A DNA stretch of 42,321 nt from contig JAEURH010000020.1 in NCBI GenBank assembly GCA_016789365.1, positions 1 through 42,321 of the forward strand, written 5' to 3'. The stretch's first letter is position 1; every line of letters begins with the position of its first letter. Of this stretch, positions 8,110 through 15,681 are shown piece by piece. The notes below the pieces were generated by a model that was given only the letters and a program-made list of their open reading frames with translations, was not told where the DNA came from and did not search any database. Origin of the DNA: Anaerolineales bacterium (GTDB taxonomy: Bacteria; Chloroflexota; Anaerolineae; Anaerolineales; Villigracilaceae). A program made the translations under genes and the position numbers.

Positions 8110-8718
8110 ATGAAAACAGAAATCATCCCCGCATTAGAAATTCAAACTGCACTCGAAGTTTTACAAAACGGCGGAATCGTCGCCTTCCCTACTGATACTG
8201 TCTATGGATTAGGCGCGTTGGCATTTGATAATTCTGCGATTGAAAGTATTTATGTTGCCAAAAAACGCCCGATAGAAAAAGCAATTCCCGTATTGGTTGG
8301 GGATGTGAAAGATTTTGACTTGGTCGCATCAAGCATCCCCGAAATGGCGAAGCGGTTTGCAGAAAAGTTTTTGCCAGGTCCGCTGACGTGTGTCATTCCA
8401 AAAAAACAAACTTTGCCACCTGCTATTTCAGCGACAAATACAGTGGCTGTGAGAATTCCAAATCATCCAGATGCATTAAATTTACTTAAATTAACTGGTG
8501 CAATGGCTGTCACTTCGGCAAATATTTCAGGGCAGGAAAGCCCTATAACGGCTGAGGGAGTTTATAAACAACTGAACGGCAGGATTCCGTTAATTTTGGA
8601 TGGTGGAAAAACTTTTGGTGGTGTGCCATCTACACTGGTAGATTGTACTGGTGAAATGCCTGTGATTTTGAGAGAGGGTCCGATTTCGTTGGAGCAATTG
8701 TTATCAGTTTTAAAATAA
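8110..8718 (+). CDS. tsaC: Threonylcarbamoyl-AMP synthase
   Basis: This enzyme makes threonylcarbamoyl-AMP from threonine, bicarbonate and ATP, the first step of the t6A modification at position 37 of tRNAs that read ANN codons. At 202 residues it is the short, single-domain YrdC/TsaC form without the extra Sua5 domain. Visible motifs include GGIVAFPTDTVYGLG (residues 20-34), the KKRP lysine/arginine patch, and TSANISGQ in the C-terminal half. It follows prfA and prmC, a frequent bacterial grouping, and its partner tsaD lies just beyond on the other strand, converging on a shared terminator region. The first ATG is used; no clear ribosome site is seen. Confidence 0.96.
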   Translation: MKTEIIPALEIQTALEVLQNGGIVAFPTDTVYGLGALAFDNSAIESIYVAKKRPIEKAIPVLVGDVKDFDLVASSIPEMAKRFAEKFLPGPLTCVIPKKQTLPPAISATNTVAVRIPNHPDALNLLKLTGAMAVTSANISGQESPITAEGVYKQLNGRIPLILDGGKTFGGVPSTLVDCTGEMPVILREGPISLEQLLSVLK

Positions 8719-8721
8719 TTT

Positions 8722-8740
8722 GTCACGCTACAAGCGTGAC
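8722..8740. repeat. GTCACGCT-ACA-AGCGTGAC hairpin
   Basis: A perfect 8-bp stem with a 3-base loop, 3 bp after the tsaC stop. No T-run follows. It may be a small REP-like palindrome or help stabilise the tsaC mRNA end. Confidence 0.55.
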
Positions 8741-8784
8741 CTACATTCTCGCATAATTATTCTTATTTATTTCTTAATCCGCGT

Positions 8785-8814
8785 TCAGGATTTACTTAAC
8801 TAGGTGCATATAAT
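8785..8814 (+). promoter_or_regulatory. Possible promoter between tsaC and tsaD
   Basis: A perfect TATAAT (8809-8814) is preceded at 18 bp by TTCAGG (8785-8790), a weak -35. It points towards the strong hairpin at 8837-8883, so any transcript would be only about 60 nt. No open reading frame fits, hence the tentative small-RNA idea listed under findings. Confidence 0.25.
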
Positions 8815-8836
8815 AAAAATTGCATTCTCCTGATAT

Positions 8837-8883
8837 CAACCCTCAGTCAACTTGGGCAAGTCGGCTGGGGGTTGGTGCTTTTT
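8837..8883 (+). terminator. Strong intrinsic terminator after tsaC
   Basis: CAACCCTCAGTC (8837-8848) pairs with GGCTGGGGGTTG (8863-8874) through 12 pairs including two G-U. Inside it a second stem, ACTTG/CAAGT, closes on a GG loop. Five T follow after GTGC (8879-8883). It fits a + strand terminator for tsaC. The T-run overlaps the end of tsaD, which is read from the other strand. Confidence 0.75.
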
Positions 8884-9910
8884 AACTGAGTGGATAAGTT
8901 GCCAAAACATCCATCTCTAAATTTGATTCATGCCCAAGTGCATAACGAAAATATCCAGCGGAAGCAATCATGGCGGCGTTGTCCGTGCATAATGATAAAG
9001 GTGGAATGTGAACAGGAAATTCAGTTTGCGATTTGAATGTTTGACGTAAGACTCGGTTTGCAGAAACCCCGCCTGCTACTAAAATTTCTTTTGCGCCAAA
9101 TTCACGGGCGGCATTAATTGTTTTCTTAAATAAAACATCTATCACGGCTTGTTGGAAAGATGCGGCTAAATCTTGTGTAGGGATATTTGCGCTTTTCTTT
9201 TTCAAATTTTGCACTTCGTAGAGAACAGAGGTTTTGACTCCACTGAAAGAAAAATTCCAAGAATCAGGCAACCAAGCGCGAGCAAAGTTGAAGCGGTTTG
9301 GGTCGCCTTCTTCCGCTGATTTTTGAATCGAAGGTCCGCCGGGGAAAGGTAAATCTAACATGCGCGCCACTTTATCAAATGCTTCACCTGCGGCATCATC
9401 TAATGTTGAACCAAGTTTTTGATAAGTGAGATGGTCGGTCATCAGATTTAATTCGGTGTGACCGCCAGAGACCAACAATGCGAGTAAAGGAAATTGCGGC
9501 TCAGGCGTGACCGTGTCGCCTGCGTTGTGAACCCAAGCAGAATAGATATGCCCTTCGAGATGGTTCACTGCAATGAGTGGTTTATCTAATGCGAGAGATA
9601 AACCTTTTGCCATGTTGACGCCAACGATTAATGAGCCTGCCAGACCAGGTCCTTGCGTGACGGCGATGGCATCAATATCATTGAGCGTGAGATGCGCTTG
9701 TGATAAGGCTTGTTGCACAACGGGGATAATGCTTAATACATGTTGACGCGAAGCAACTTCAGGAAACACACCACCATAACGAGCATGGATTTCCATTTGT
9801 GAAGCAACAACAGATGAAAGCAAGGCGCGTCCATTTTCGATGATGGCACAGGCAGTTTCATCACATGAGGTTTCTATAGCGAGGATACGGGCGGGTTTGA
9901 GTTGAGTCAT
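8882..9910 (-). CDS. tsaD: tRNA N6-threonylcarbamoyltransferase
   Basis: TsaD (Kae1/Gcp) transfers the threonylcarbamoyl group made by TsaC onto A37 of tRNA, working with TsaB and TsaE, which are not in this window. The protein has 342 residues, typical of the family. The N terminus shows ILAIETSCDETA, the metal-binding histidines lie in HLEGHIYSAW near residues 112-121, and the ASKHA signatures LVSGGHTEL and EILVAGGVSANRVLR are present. It converges with tsaC, so both t6A genes sit side by side but are transcribed separately. The start ATG at 9910 matches the family N terminus. Confidence 0.97.
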   Translation of the reverse strand: MTQLKPARILAIETSCDETACAIIENGRALLSSVVASQMEIHARYGGVFPEVASRQHVLSIIPVVQQALSQAHLTLNDIDAIAVTQGPGLAGSLIVGVNMAKGLSLALDKPLIAVNHLEGHIYSAWVHNAGDTVTPEPQFPLLALLVSGGHTELNLMTDHLTYQKLGSTLDDAAGEAFDKVARMLDLPFPGGPSIQKSAEEGDPNRFNFARAWLPDSWNFSFSGVKTSVLYEVQNLKKKSANIPTQDLAASFQQAVIDVLFKKTINAAREFGAKEILVAGGVSANRVLRQTFKSQTEFPVHIPPLSLCTDNAAMIASAGYFRYALGHESNLEMDVLATYPLS

Positions 9911-9925
9911 AGGTAAAGTTTGTTT

Positions 9926-9952
9926 CGTAATGCGTAATTCGTAATAAGTAAT
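9926..9952. repeat. CGTAATGCGTAATTCGTAA repeat, single arm
   Basis: An arm of the CGTAATGCGTAATTCGTAA family lies between tsaD and the AAA ATPase gene. Fuller copies with both arms occur at 29587-29643 and 32522-32575. It fills most of the 60-bp gap. Confidence 0.7.
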
Positions 9953-9970
9953 TGGTGATTAGAAAATTGA

Positions 9971-10777
9971 TTATAGATGGCGAAGAAAATTTTCAGGGTT
10001 AGATAAAAAATCTCTTGTCAAATTGACATGTTCTAATTCATTATATTTTACTTCTTTTATTTCACCGTCTTTGAATTGTAAAATTTGGGCATCAGGAAAT
10101 GCAAGAATAATCGGTGAATGAGTCGCAATAATAAATTGAGATTCTTGCTCAATCATTTGTTTTAAAGCAGAGATAAAAGTCAACTGACGAGTTGGTGAGA
10201 GTGCAGCTTCAGGTTCGTCTAGCAGATATAAACCACCTGGCACAAAACGTGCTTGAAACAAAGTCAAGAATGCTTCACCATGAGAATAATTATCCAAGTC
10301 TTTGCCATAACGATTTTTCATTGCTGACAATTGACCTGAATATGCTGACTTAGCTAAATCAGCCGCATATTTTGAACGTCCTTGATAGTCACGGTCAACA
10401 TTCACAATTTCCTGTTCCAATTCTTCGCGAGTCTCTCGCATGGAACGAGCATAACCGAAGAAATCTTCGGCGCGCAAAAAGAATCCTTTGCGAGTTCTTT
10501 TTGACCAAGTCAGTTTGAAATATTTGGCTAATTTACGAATGGGTGCAAGCGTTTTATCTGTTTTGACACTCTCGCTTCCCACTGTAATAGATTCCACTGC
10601 ACAAGCCAATGCTTCCATGACAGTAGATTTTCCAGACCCATTTTCACCAACAAAAAATGTAACTGGAGATGTAAATTTTATTTCTTGAAGTGATTTAACA
10701 ATTGGAACCGTGAAAGGAAAATCACCTGTGTCACTTTCAAGAAATGGGCGAAGTGTTAGAGATTGAAGATGAAGCAT
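9971..10777 (-). CDS. AAA family ATPase (COG3910-like, ABC/SMC-type fold)
   Basis: A 268-residue soluble ATPase. Walker A is GENGSGKST (about residues 44-52), Walker B is LYLLDEPEAALSPTRQ (about 180-195), and an ATHSPIIL switch histidine follows. An ABC-like signature lies within the NYSHGEAFLTLF segment. The layout matches small predicted ATPases related to the ATPase halves of SMC-like and retron- or toxin-associated proteins, but there is no nuclease (TOPRIM) or effector domain attached, and no adjacent partner typical of defence systems. The role is unknown. It lies between tsaD and an M24 peptidase on the same strand. Confidence is high for the fold, low for any function. Confidence 0.85.
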   Translation of the reverse strand: MLHLQSLTLRPFLESDTGDFPFTVPIVKSLQEIKFTSPVTFFVGENGSGKSTVMEALACAVESITVGSESVKTDKTLAPIRKLAKYFKLTWSKRTRKGFFLRAEDFFGYARSMRETREELEQEIVNVDRDYQGRSKYAADLAKSAYSGQLSAMKNRYGKDLDNYSHGEAFLTLFQARFVPGGLYLLDEPEAALSPTRQLTFISALKQMIEQESQFIIATHSPIILAFPDAQILQFKDGEIKEVKYNELEHVNLTRDFLSNPENFLRHL

Positions 10778-10785
10778 TCTGAGTT

Positions 10786-10852
10786 AATTGATAATGGACA
10801 ATGGATAATGGGAAATTAATAGTTGTCAATTATTCATTGTCCATTGTTAATT
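10786..10852. repeat. Inverted repeat AATTGATAATGGACAATG family
   Basis: Left arm 10786-10809 and right arm 10829-10852 are inverted copies of about 24 bp with three mismatches. The right arm runs into the end of the M24 peptidase gene, and that gene's TAA stop (10847-10849) lies within the repeat. Confidence 0.75.
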
Positions 10853-12103
10853 GGTTTTCTTCCACTTCTTCATTGGCAGAACAAAATCATACGGATATTC
10901 AACCAACTTTTCCATCACACCATCGGGGCGCACCCACAGCGTATCTTCAATGCGGAAGCCCATCCCTTTTTCAGGGTAGTACAAGCCCGGTTCTGAAGTA
11001 ACAATTACACCCGGTGCGAGGCGTTGGTCATCACTAGATGTCGGGGAACTAAATGGTCGTTCGTGGATGTTTAATCCAACACCATGACCTAACGAGTGCA
11101 CGTATCCTTCAATTGGTGATTTGGTATTCAATGGTGTTTGATGACCTTTTGAATCAAAAAAATCGCAAGTCATTTTGTTGTAATCTTTGAAGGGGACATT
11201 CAAATCAAAATTATCATTTAACGTATCATAAATTTCTTTCACTTGGTCAAACAATTCTTGCGCTTCGGGCGTGGTGTAACCCAAACTCCATGTGCGCGTG
11301 AAATCGTAGTAATATCCGCCACCGGCTTCGGCAGGATAAATATCAAACACAATCGTTTGACCTAATTTCATTAAATCATTTGGATTACCTGCAGAATGTG
11401 GAACACCAGCATCGCGACCGATTGCAAAAATAAATCCAGATGGCAATTCAGCACCTTGTTCCGAAACCCATAAACGGATTTTTGAATGCACATCACCCAC
11501 AGTTAGCGGCGTACCATCCTCTTTCAACAAAACTTCATCTTGATTTACATCACAAGATGTTAAATATTCGCGAACTTTATCTACAACAGTTGTTGTGATT
11601 TTGCCCATCTTGCGGATTCGCTCTACTTCGTCTTTATCTTTTGTCTCCATTGCTCTGAGGAAAAGAGAATCATCTCGCGCCTCACCGACGAAATTTAGGT
11701 TTGGTAATAGTTCCTTCAAATGAGTCAATACGCCAAACACTGTGCTGACGTCATACGTTCCATATATACCAACATTGCCTTTTGTCACACCGACTTCTTC
11801 AAACATGAGTTTGTAACGCATGGCGCTTGCTAACAAAAGATTCCCATTTGCTTTTTTCAATATTTGGTTGTAATCATATTTACTGTATGGGATTAATTTC
11901 AATCCGCTTTTGGCGGCTTCGTCACGTTCCATGTCGTTATAAAAATAAACGGCATCTTCGCCGTGCTTTTTGATAATGGTTGCATGGCTAACGTGCCCAC
12001 CACCTGTCATGTAATACATCGGTGGATTATGTTCTGCATTTCCAAAAATCACAAAGGCATCTAAATTGCGGGCTTGCATAAGAGAGTCGAGGTCAGATTT
12101 CAT
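10847..12103 (-). CDS. M24 family metallopeptidase (Xaa-Pro peptidase-like)
   Basis: A 418-residue pita-bread peptidase of the aminopeptidase P/prolidase type, expected to cleave peptides with proline in second position, or to be a related creatinase-like hydrolase. The five metal ligands are recognisable: two aspartates in the region IYPAEAGGGYYYDFTRTW (about 253 and 265), the histidine in SLGHGVGLNIHE (about 339), and glutamates in TSEPGLYYPEKG (about 371) and FRIEDTLW (about 386). The N-terminal 160 residues form the usual creatinase N domain. The ATG at 12103 has AAAGGAAACC just before it. The C terminus (KKWKKTN) ends inside a dispersed repeat. Exact substrate is not known. Confidence 0.93.
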   Translation of the reverse strand: MKSDLDSLMQARNLDAFVIFGNAEHNPPMYYMTGGGHVSHATIIKKHGEDAVYFYNDMERDEAAKSGLKLIPYSKYDYNQILKKANGNLLLASAMRYKLMFEEVGVTKGNVGIYGTYDVSTVFGVLTHLKELLPNLNFVGEARDDSLFLRAMETKDKDEVERIRKMGKITTTVVDKVREYLTSCDVNQDEVLLKEDGTPLTVGDVHSKIRLWVSEQGAELPSGFIFAIGRDAGVPHSAGNPNDLMKLGQTIVFDIYPAEAGGGYYYDFTRTWSLGYTTPEAQELFDQVKEIYDTLNDNFDLNVPFKDYNKMTCDFFDSKGHQTPLNTKSPIEGYVHSLGHGVGLNIHERPFSSPTSSDDQRLAPGVIVTSEPGLYYPEKGMGFRIEDTLWVRPDGVMEKLVEYPYDFVLPMKKWKKTN

Positions 12104-12130
12104 GGTTTCCTTTTTGGAGAGATTAGAGAA

Positions 12131-12700
12131 TTAGAGATTGTTTATTTTCTTGAATTCGTTTTCAATTTCTTGATTTTCAAATTGTAACTGAATTTGTTTT
12201 TTGTCTTTTATAAATTTTGCTGAAATACCGATTAAGTCATCTGTATTAGAGAAAAAACTAAAAATAGTTAATGGGCGTTTAGTCACTAACTTTCCATAAA
12301 CAGGAATTGAGATTGCTTTGACAATTGATTCAATGATTGTGCCAAAAATAATTCCGACCACCAAACCTACAAACCCGCCAAACGTATAAGGAAAAGTGGC
12401 TGTATCAGGTGTAACGCCTTCGGGTGAAAATATAAACGCGGGAATAAATGCGATTGCGCCAAAAATAAATCCAGCAATCAAAAACGGAATTAAAGTCACC
12501 TTAGCAATACTTCTTTCTTTATCTGCACAAGTCTTACACATCGGCACAGAAATTTTCATCACCACTTGTTGGCTTTTCTTTTGCACACCCATATCAAAAC
12601 TTAAACTTAATATCTCTCCTTTTGGTTTGCCACAATTCACACAGCGATTTGGAAATTGGAGAGTTGGAGGATTTTTTAAATCAGAGATTGAGATAATCAT
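12131..12700 (-). CDS. Zinc-ribbon membrane protein, unknown function
   Basis: A 189-residue protein starting at the ATG at 12700. Cysteine pairs at 20/23 (CVNCGKP) and 55/58 (CKTC) suggest a zinc ribbon on the cytoplasmic face. Two long hydrophobic helices joined by a loop containing SPEGVTPDTATFPY follow, and then a soluble C-terminal domain rich in lysine and phenylalanine. The frame stays open upstream to 12829, but those 43 codons lie in a dispersed inverted repeat and are not protein-like, so the shorter start is preferred although no strong ribosome site is seen. Not recognised as a named family. It lies between an M24 peptidase gene and selA on the same strand. Confidence 0.7.
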   Translation of the reverse strand: MIISISDLKNPPTLQFPNRCVNCGKPKGEILSLSFDMGVQKKSQQVVMKISVPMCKTCADKERSIAKVTLIPFLIAGFIFGAIAFIPAFIFSPEGVTPDTATFPYTFGGFVGLVVGIIFGTIIESIVKAISIPVYGKLVTKRPLTIFSFFSNTDDLIGISAKFIKDKKQIQLQFENQEIENEFKKINNL

Positions 12701-12724
12701 AATTTTATTTTCACAAGAACTCGG

Positions 12725-12848
12725 TGGTCGAGTAGTTGCGAGCCGTTCTTTGGCGAGCAACATATCGAAACCACATGTTAATAAAAAATTTTCTTTAACT
12801 TGTTGGTTTCGATACGCCGCAAAGACCAAGTTCGCGGGTACTCAACCA
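12725..12848. repeat. Inverted repeat TGGTCGAGTA...GTTTCGATACGCC
   Basis: The left arm (about 12725-12773, TGGTCGAGTAGTTGCGAG... to ATCGAAACCA) and right arm (about 12804-12848, TGGTTTCGATACGCC... to GTACTCAACCA) are imperfect inverted copies around an AT-rich centre. A one-armed relative is nested in the 22064-22203 composite. The outer end supplies the TGA stop codon of selA (12842-12844). Confidence 0.8.
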
Positions 12849-14245
12849 ACGGAGTCTTTCAACAAATTCTTCAACCCAACTAACAATGCGCCTTCTTGTT
12901 CGGGTAATACAGTGCGTGGGTCTAATAAAATTTTGTCTTGTTCTGTTCGGGCAATAATCGGCGGATTATTTTTTCTTAATGCTTTCAAAAATTTTTCAGC
13001 AGACTTAACTTTTAATGATAATAAAAACGTTGGGATGGATTCATCAGGTAATGAGCCGCCGCCCACAGTTGATAAACCTGACTCAATCTCACCATAGCCT
13101 AATTCATCTCTCCACGCTTCGGCTCGACCTTGAAGTTGTTTCAGCGTCAGCGACATCATCTTAACAACAGGGATTTCTCTTTCGGCTTCGTCTTTTAGAT
13201 AATGAGTCAATGTGGCAGATAAACCTGCTAAACATGCTTTATCTGCTCGGACGGCTCTGGCTAATGGATGTTTTTTGATTTTATCAATCAAAACTTTTTT
13301 GCCGATAATGATTCCTGCTTGGGGACCACCTAACAATTTATCGCCAGAGAAGCAGATAATATCTGCACCTGCTTGCATGGATTCTTGTACGGTTGGTTCA
13401 TGTGCTAGACCATATTTTGCAGTGTCATATAAAGCACCAGAACCTAAATCATCTACAACAGGAACATCAAACTTATGAGCAGTTTCGACAATATCTTTTA
13501 ATTCAGGTTCTTCTGTAAAACCAACTAATTTGAAATTAGAACGATGAGCGCGCATTACTAACCCCGCCGCCGAGGATGGCGACTTGAGCAATTTGTTAGA
13601 AACGGATTCTTGGATAGCGGATTCGTAATCAGATAAGCGGATTTTGTTAGTTGTACCCACTTCAACAAGTTTCGCGCCTGATTGTTTCATGACATCGGGG
13701 ATGCGAAAGCCGCCACCAATTTCAACAAGTTGTGAACGAGCGATTATCACTCGTTTTTTATTTGCCAATGCAGAAAGCACAAGCAATATGGCCGAAGCAT
13801 TGTTGTTGACAATCAATGCTGATTCTGCACCAGTCAATTTTTGTAATAAGGCTTCAGCATGAATTAAGCGCGAACCACGTTTGCCTGTTTCCAAATCAAA
13901 TTCCAAATTGGAATATCCACGTGAGACTGAATCCATTGCGCGAATGGTGGCATCACTTAATGGGGCACGTCCGAGATTGGTATGCAGAATTACACCTGTT
14001 GCATTAATGACTGGATGTAAAGTTGAATTTGTCCATGCGGTTAAATGGGATTCGGTTTGGGTTAAGATAAATTCTGTTGATGGCAACTCAACTAGAAGTC
14101 CAGATTTGAAGCGGGTTCTTATCTCATCTAATGTGATTCGAATCGCATCCAGAGTCAAGGGTCTGCCGAATCTTGCTATCAAATGAGCAGTTGATTCGAT
14201 TTGCAGTAATTGTTCGACGGATGGGAGGTTACGAAGAGTCGTCAT
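12842..14245 (-). CDS. selA: L-seryl-tRNA(Sec) selenium transferase
   Basis: SelA converts Ser-tRNA(Sec) to Sec-tRNA(Sec) using selenophosphate and pyridoxal phosphate. The protein has 467 residues, as usual for bacterial SelA. Visible features: the N-terminal PSVEQLL segment, NATGVILHTNLGRAPLS, the glycine-rich NNNASAILLVL region, and the cofactor lysine in CFSGDKLLGGPQAG (about Lys303). Its presence implies that the organism encodes selenoproteins, but selB, selC, selD and a UGA-containing gene were not seen here. Its start lies inside the end of the small upstream membrane protein gene (17-bp overlap). The TGA stop is contributed by a dispersed repeat. Confidence 0.96.
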   Translation of the reverse strand: MTTLRNLPSVEQLLQIESTAHLIARFGRPLTLDAIRITLDEIRTRFKSGLLVELPSTEFILTQTESHLTAWTNSTLHPVINATGVILHTNLGRAPLSDATIRAMDSVSRGYSNLEFDLETGKRGSRLIHAEALLQKLTGAESALIVNNNASAILLVLSALANKKRVIIARSQLVEIGGGFRIPDVMKQSGAKLVEVGTTNKIRLSDYESAIQESVSNKLLKSPSSAAGLVMRAHRSNFKLVGFTEEPELKDIVETAHKFDVPVVDDLGSGALYDTAKYGLAHEPTVQESMQAGADIICFSGDKLLGGPQAGIIIGKKVLIDKIKKHPLARAVRADKACLAGLSATLTHYLKDEAEREIPVVKMMSLTLKQLQGRAEAWRDELGYGEIESGLSTVGGGSLPDESIPTFLLSLKVKSAEKFLKALRKNNPPIIARTEQDKILLDPRTVLPEQEGALLVGLKNLLKDSVG

Positions 14246-14642
14246 CTGAAATAATGGGCGGACGGCGATTTGCTTTTTCGCGCAGGCGGATGAAATATTC
14301 GGCGGCGATTAATCCGCCAGCCAAAACGAGCATCACATTTAATGTGACAAGGCGACCGAGTTGAAGCCACGCCAAAGTTGCGCCATACACGCCCACCCAA
14401 AATGATTGGCGCATGATGACATTTGATTCAGCGGGCGGTTCGCTGGGAAAACGTTTGTGCAAAAAATAAACGATGGGCAAGGCGATACCTGTTAAGCCCA
14501 TGAACATGAAAACAAAAAATGCCCAGCGTGCTGGGACGAATGGCAAAGTTTGTGTGATGATGACGTATAAACCACCAAAGCCGATGATGGTTAATGCTAG
14601 GGCTGATATGCCGAATGATTTGAATTCGAGTTTTTCTTCCAT
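14229..14642 (-). CDS. Four-helix membrane protein upstream of selA
   Basis: A 137-residue hydrophobic protein. The start is placed at the ATG at 14642 (MEEKLEFKSFG), because the 37 codons further upstream translate a dispersed repeat. About four membrane helices are visible: from ALALTIIGFGGLYVIIT, from AFFVFMFMGLTGIALPIVYF, from WVGVYGATLAWLQLG and from VTLNVMLVLAGGLIAAEYF. The tail is charged (RLREKANRRPPIISDDDSS). The gene overlaps selA by 17 bp, so the pair is likely co-translated. Similar small membrane proteins are known beside unrelated genes, and no link with selenium is evident. No family name is assigned. Confidence 0.75.
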   Translation of the reverse strand: MEEKLEFKSFGISALALTIIGFGGLYVIITQTLPFVPARWAFFVFMFMGLTGIALPIVYFLHKRFPSEPPAESNVIMRQSFWVGVYGATLAWLQLGRLVTLNVMLVLAGGLIAAEYFIRLREKANRRPPIISDDDSS

Positions 14643-14663
14643 TGTGGGAATTATACACGCCTG

Positions 14664-14749
14664 ACCTCTCCCCAACCCTCTCCTAAAGGAGAGGGAGTTT
14701 GTTGAGCGATAACTTTGCTCCTCCCCTTTAGGGGAGGCTGGGAGGGGGG
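14664..14749. repeat. CCCTCTCC/GGAGAGGG repeat pair
   Basis: Two palindromic units lie back to back: CCTCTCCCCAACCCTCTCC-TAAA-GGAGAGGG and CTCCTCCCC-TTTA-GGGGAGG, joined by a TTGTTGAGCGATAACTT spacer. Relatives are at 15546-15680, 16749-16799, 23199-23236 and 30626-30661. The unit lies between two divergent genes. Confidence 0.85.
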
Positions 14750-14760
14750 GCAATCAGTGG

Positions 14761-14789
14761 TTGCAAAAAGTTTGTTTGGCAGGTATATT
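14761..14789 (+). promoter_or_regulatory. Sigma70-type promoter for the 14825 gene
   Basis: TTGCAA (14761-14766), a 17-bp spacer and TATATT (14784-14789) face the gene starting at 14825, giving a leader of about 30 nt. Both boxes match consensus at four or more positions with ideal spacing. Confidence 0.65.
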
Positions 14790-14824
14790 TTGGGTAAAGT
14801 TCCAGCAGTAGTCCAACAGAAACC

Positions 14825-15523
14825 ATGAATTACAAAAACGTTTTCAGCCAAACAATTCAACTCTTTAGACACTCCAAAATCATTTGGATTCTTGGGAGTT
14901 TAGCAGTTGTTGCTGAATTTAGTTATAGAGTTTCCACTTCCTTGATTGGAAAATCTGCAACATGCTATCCCTTTGTTCTTCCGCTAATTGCTGTTTATTT
15001 CTTGTTACTTACAAAAGTTGGTTTAATATATTCCTCAAATCGAATAATTTCCAATCAAGCACCCACGCTTTCCGAAACATGGGAGTTTAGCAAAACTAAG
15101 TTGAAAGGAATACTTTGGCTTTATTTTCTCAGCATTCCCCTTGTTATGTTTTCGGTTTTTATTCCTACTTTAGTTCGATTAAGTGAAATTAGCGACATAT
15201 TGACATTACTTGTCGAATTATTCGCAAATTTATTCCTTTCTTCATTGTTTACTCTGAGTATTTGTGCTATCACAATAAACAACTTAGAATCTGGCAGAGC
15301 ATTGTGGACTAGCCTACTAATTATGTCTGATAATTTTTTTCCTATTATTGCTCTAAATATTATTTTCCTTGTACTTCAAATGCTTATCTTTTGGGTTACA
15401 GGAAATTCTATAATCTGCTTAATTGTATTTGTACCATTTACAGTTACAATGTCTTTGGCATATCGACAATTCATTACAAAAAACTCTTATCCAACACTTT
15501 CAAACTCTCAAACAACCGCCTAA
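14825..15523 (+). CDS. Polytopic membrane protein, unknown function
   Basis: A 232-residue, strongly hydrophobic protein with roughly five or six membrane helices, including one from YPFVLPLIAVYFLLLTKVGLIY and pairs near residues 95-115, 125-155 and 165-205. A short polar segment (SNQAPTLSETWEFSKTKLKG) lies between helices at about 75-95. This pattern resembles proteins with a glycerophosphodiesterase-membrane-type or DUF975-like domain, but the match is only in overall shape. It is transcribed alone, divergent from the selA pair, from a good promoter. Its codons are more AT-rich than those of its neighbours. Two dispersed repeats follow it. No function is proposed. Confidence 0.75.
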   Translation: MNYKNVFSQTIQLFRHSKIIWILGSLAVVAEFSYRVSTSLIGKSATCYPFVLPLIAVYFLLLTKVGLIYSSNRIISNQAPTLSETWEFSKTKLKGILWLYFLSIPLVMFSVFIPTLVRLSEISDILTLLVELFANLFLSSLFTLSICAITINNLESGRALWTSLLIMSDNFFPIIALNIIFLVLQMLIFWVTGNSIICLIVFVPFTVTMSLAYRQFITKNSYPTLSNSQTTA

Positions 15524-15545
15524 CGAAGTGTGCACTTATCCTTGA

Positions 15546-15680
15546 CCCATCCCCTAACCCCTTCCCAAATGGGAAGGGGAATTTGTTGTGTGATGAGATT
15601 GTTAACTTCATGAAAAATTATTCTTGATTAGCAAGTCAACAAACTCCCTCTCCTTTAGGAGAGGGTTGGGGAGAGGTCAA
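15546..15680. repeat. Two CCCTTCCC/GGGAAGGG and CTCTCC repeats
   Basis: Between the 14825 gene and the VWA genes lie CCCCTAACCCCTTCCC-AAAT-GGGAAGGGG (about 15550-15581) and CTCCCTCTCC-TTTA-GGAGAGGG (about 15645-15668), the second being the inverted relative of the copy at 14664. They may act as a shared bidirectional transcription boundary. Confidence 0.8.
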
Positions 15681-15681
15681 A

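Noticed and set aside
9971-10777. AAA ATPase as part of a defence system
   Set aside because: No nuclease, reverse transcriptase or toxin partner is adjacent; neighbours are tsaD and a peptidase. The ATPase alone is not enough.
12396-13097. 233-residue plus-strand frame opposite selA and the zinc-ribbon gene
   Set aside because: It spans two well-supported minus-strand genes and the inverted repeat between them; it is a mirror frame of these genes.
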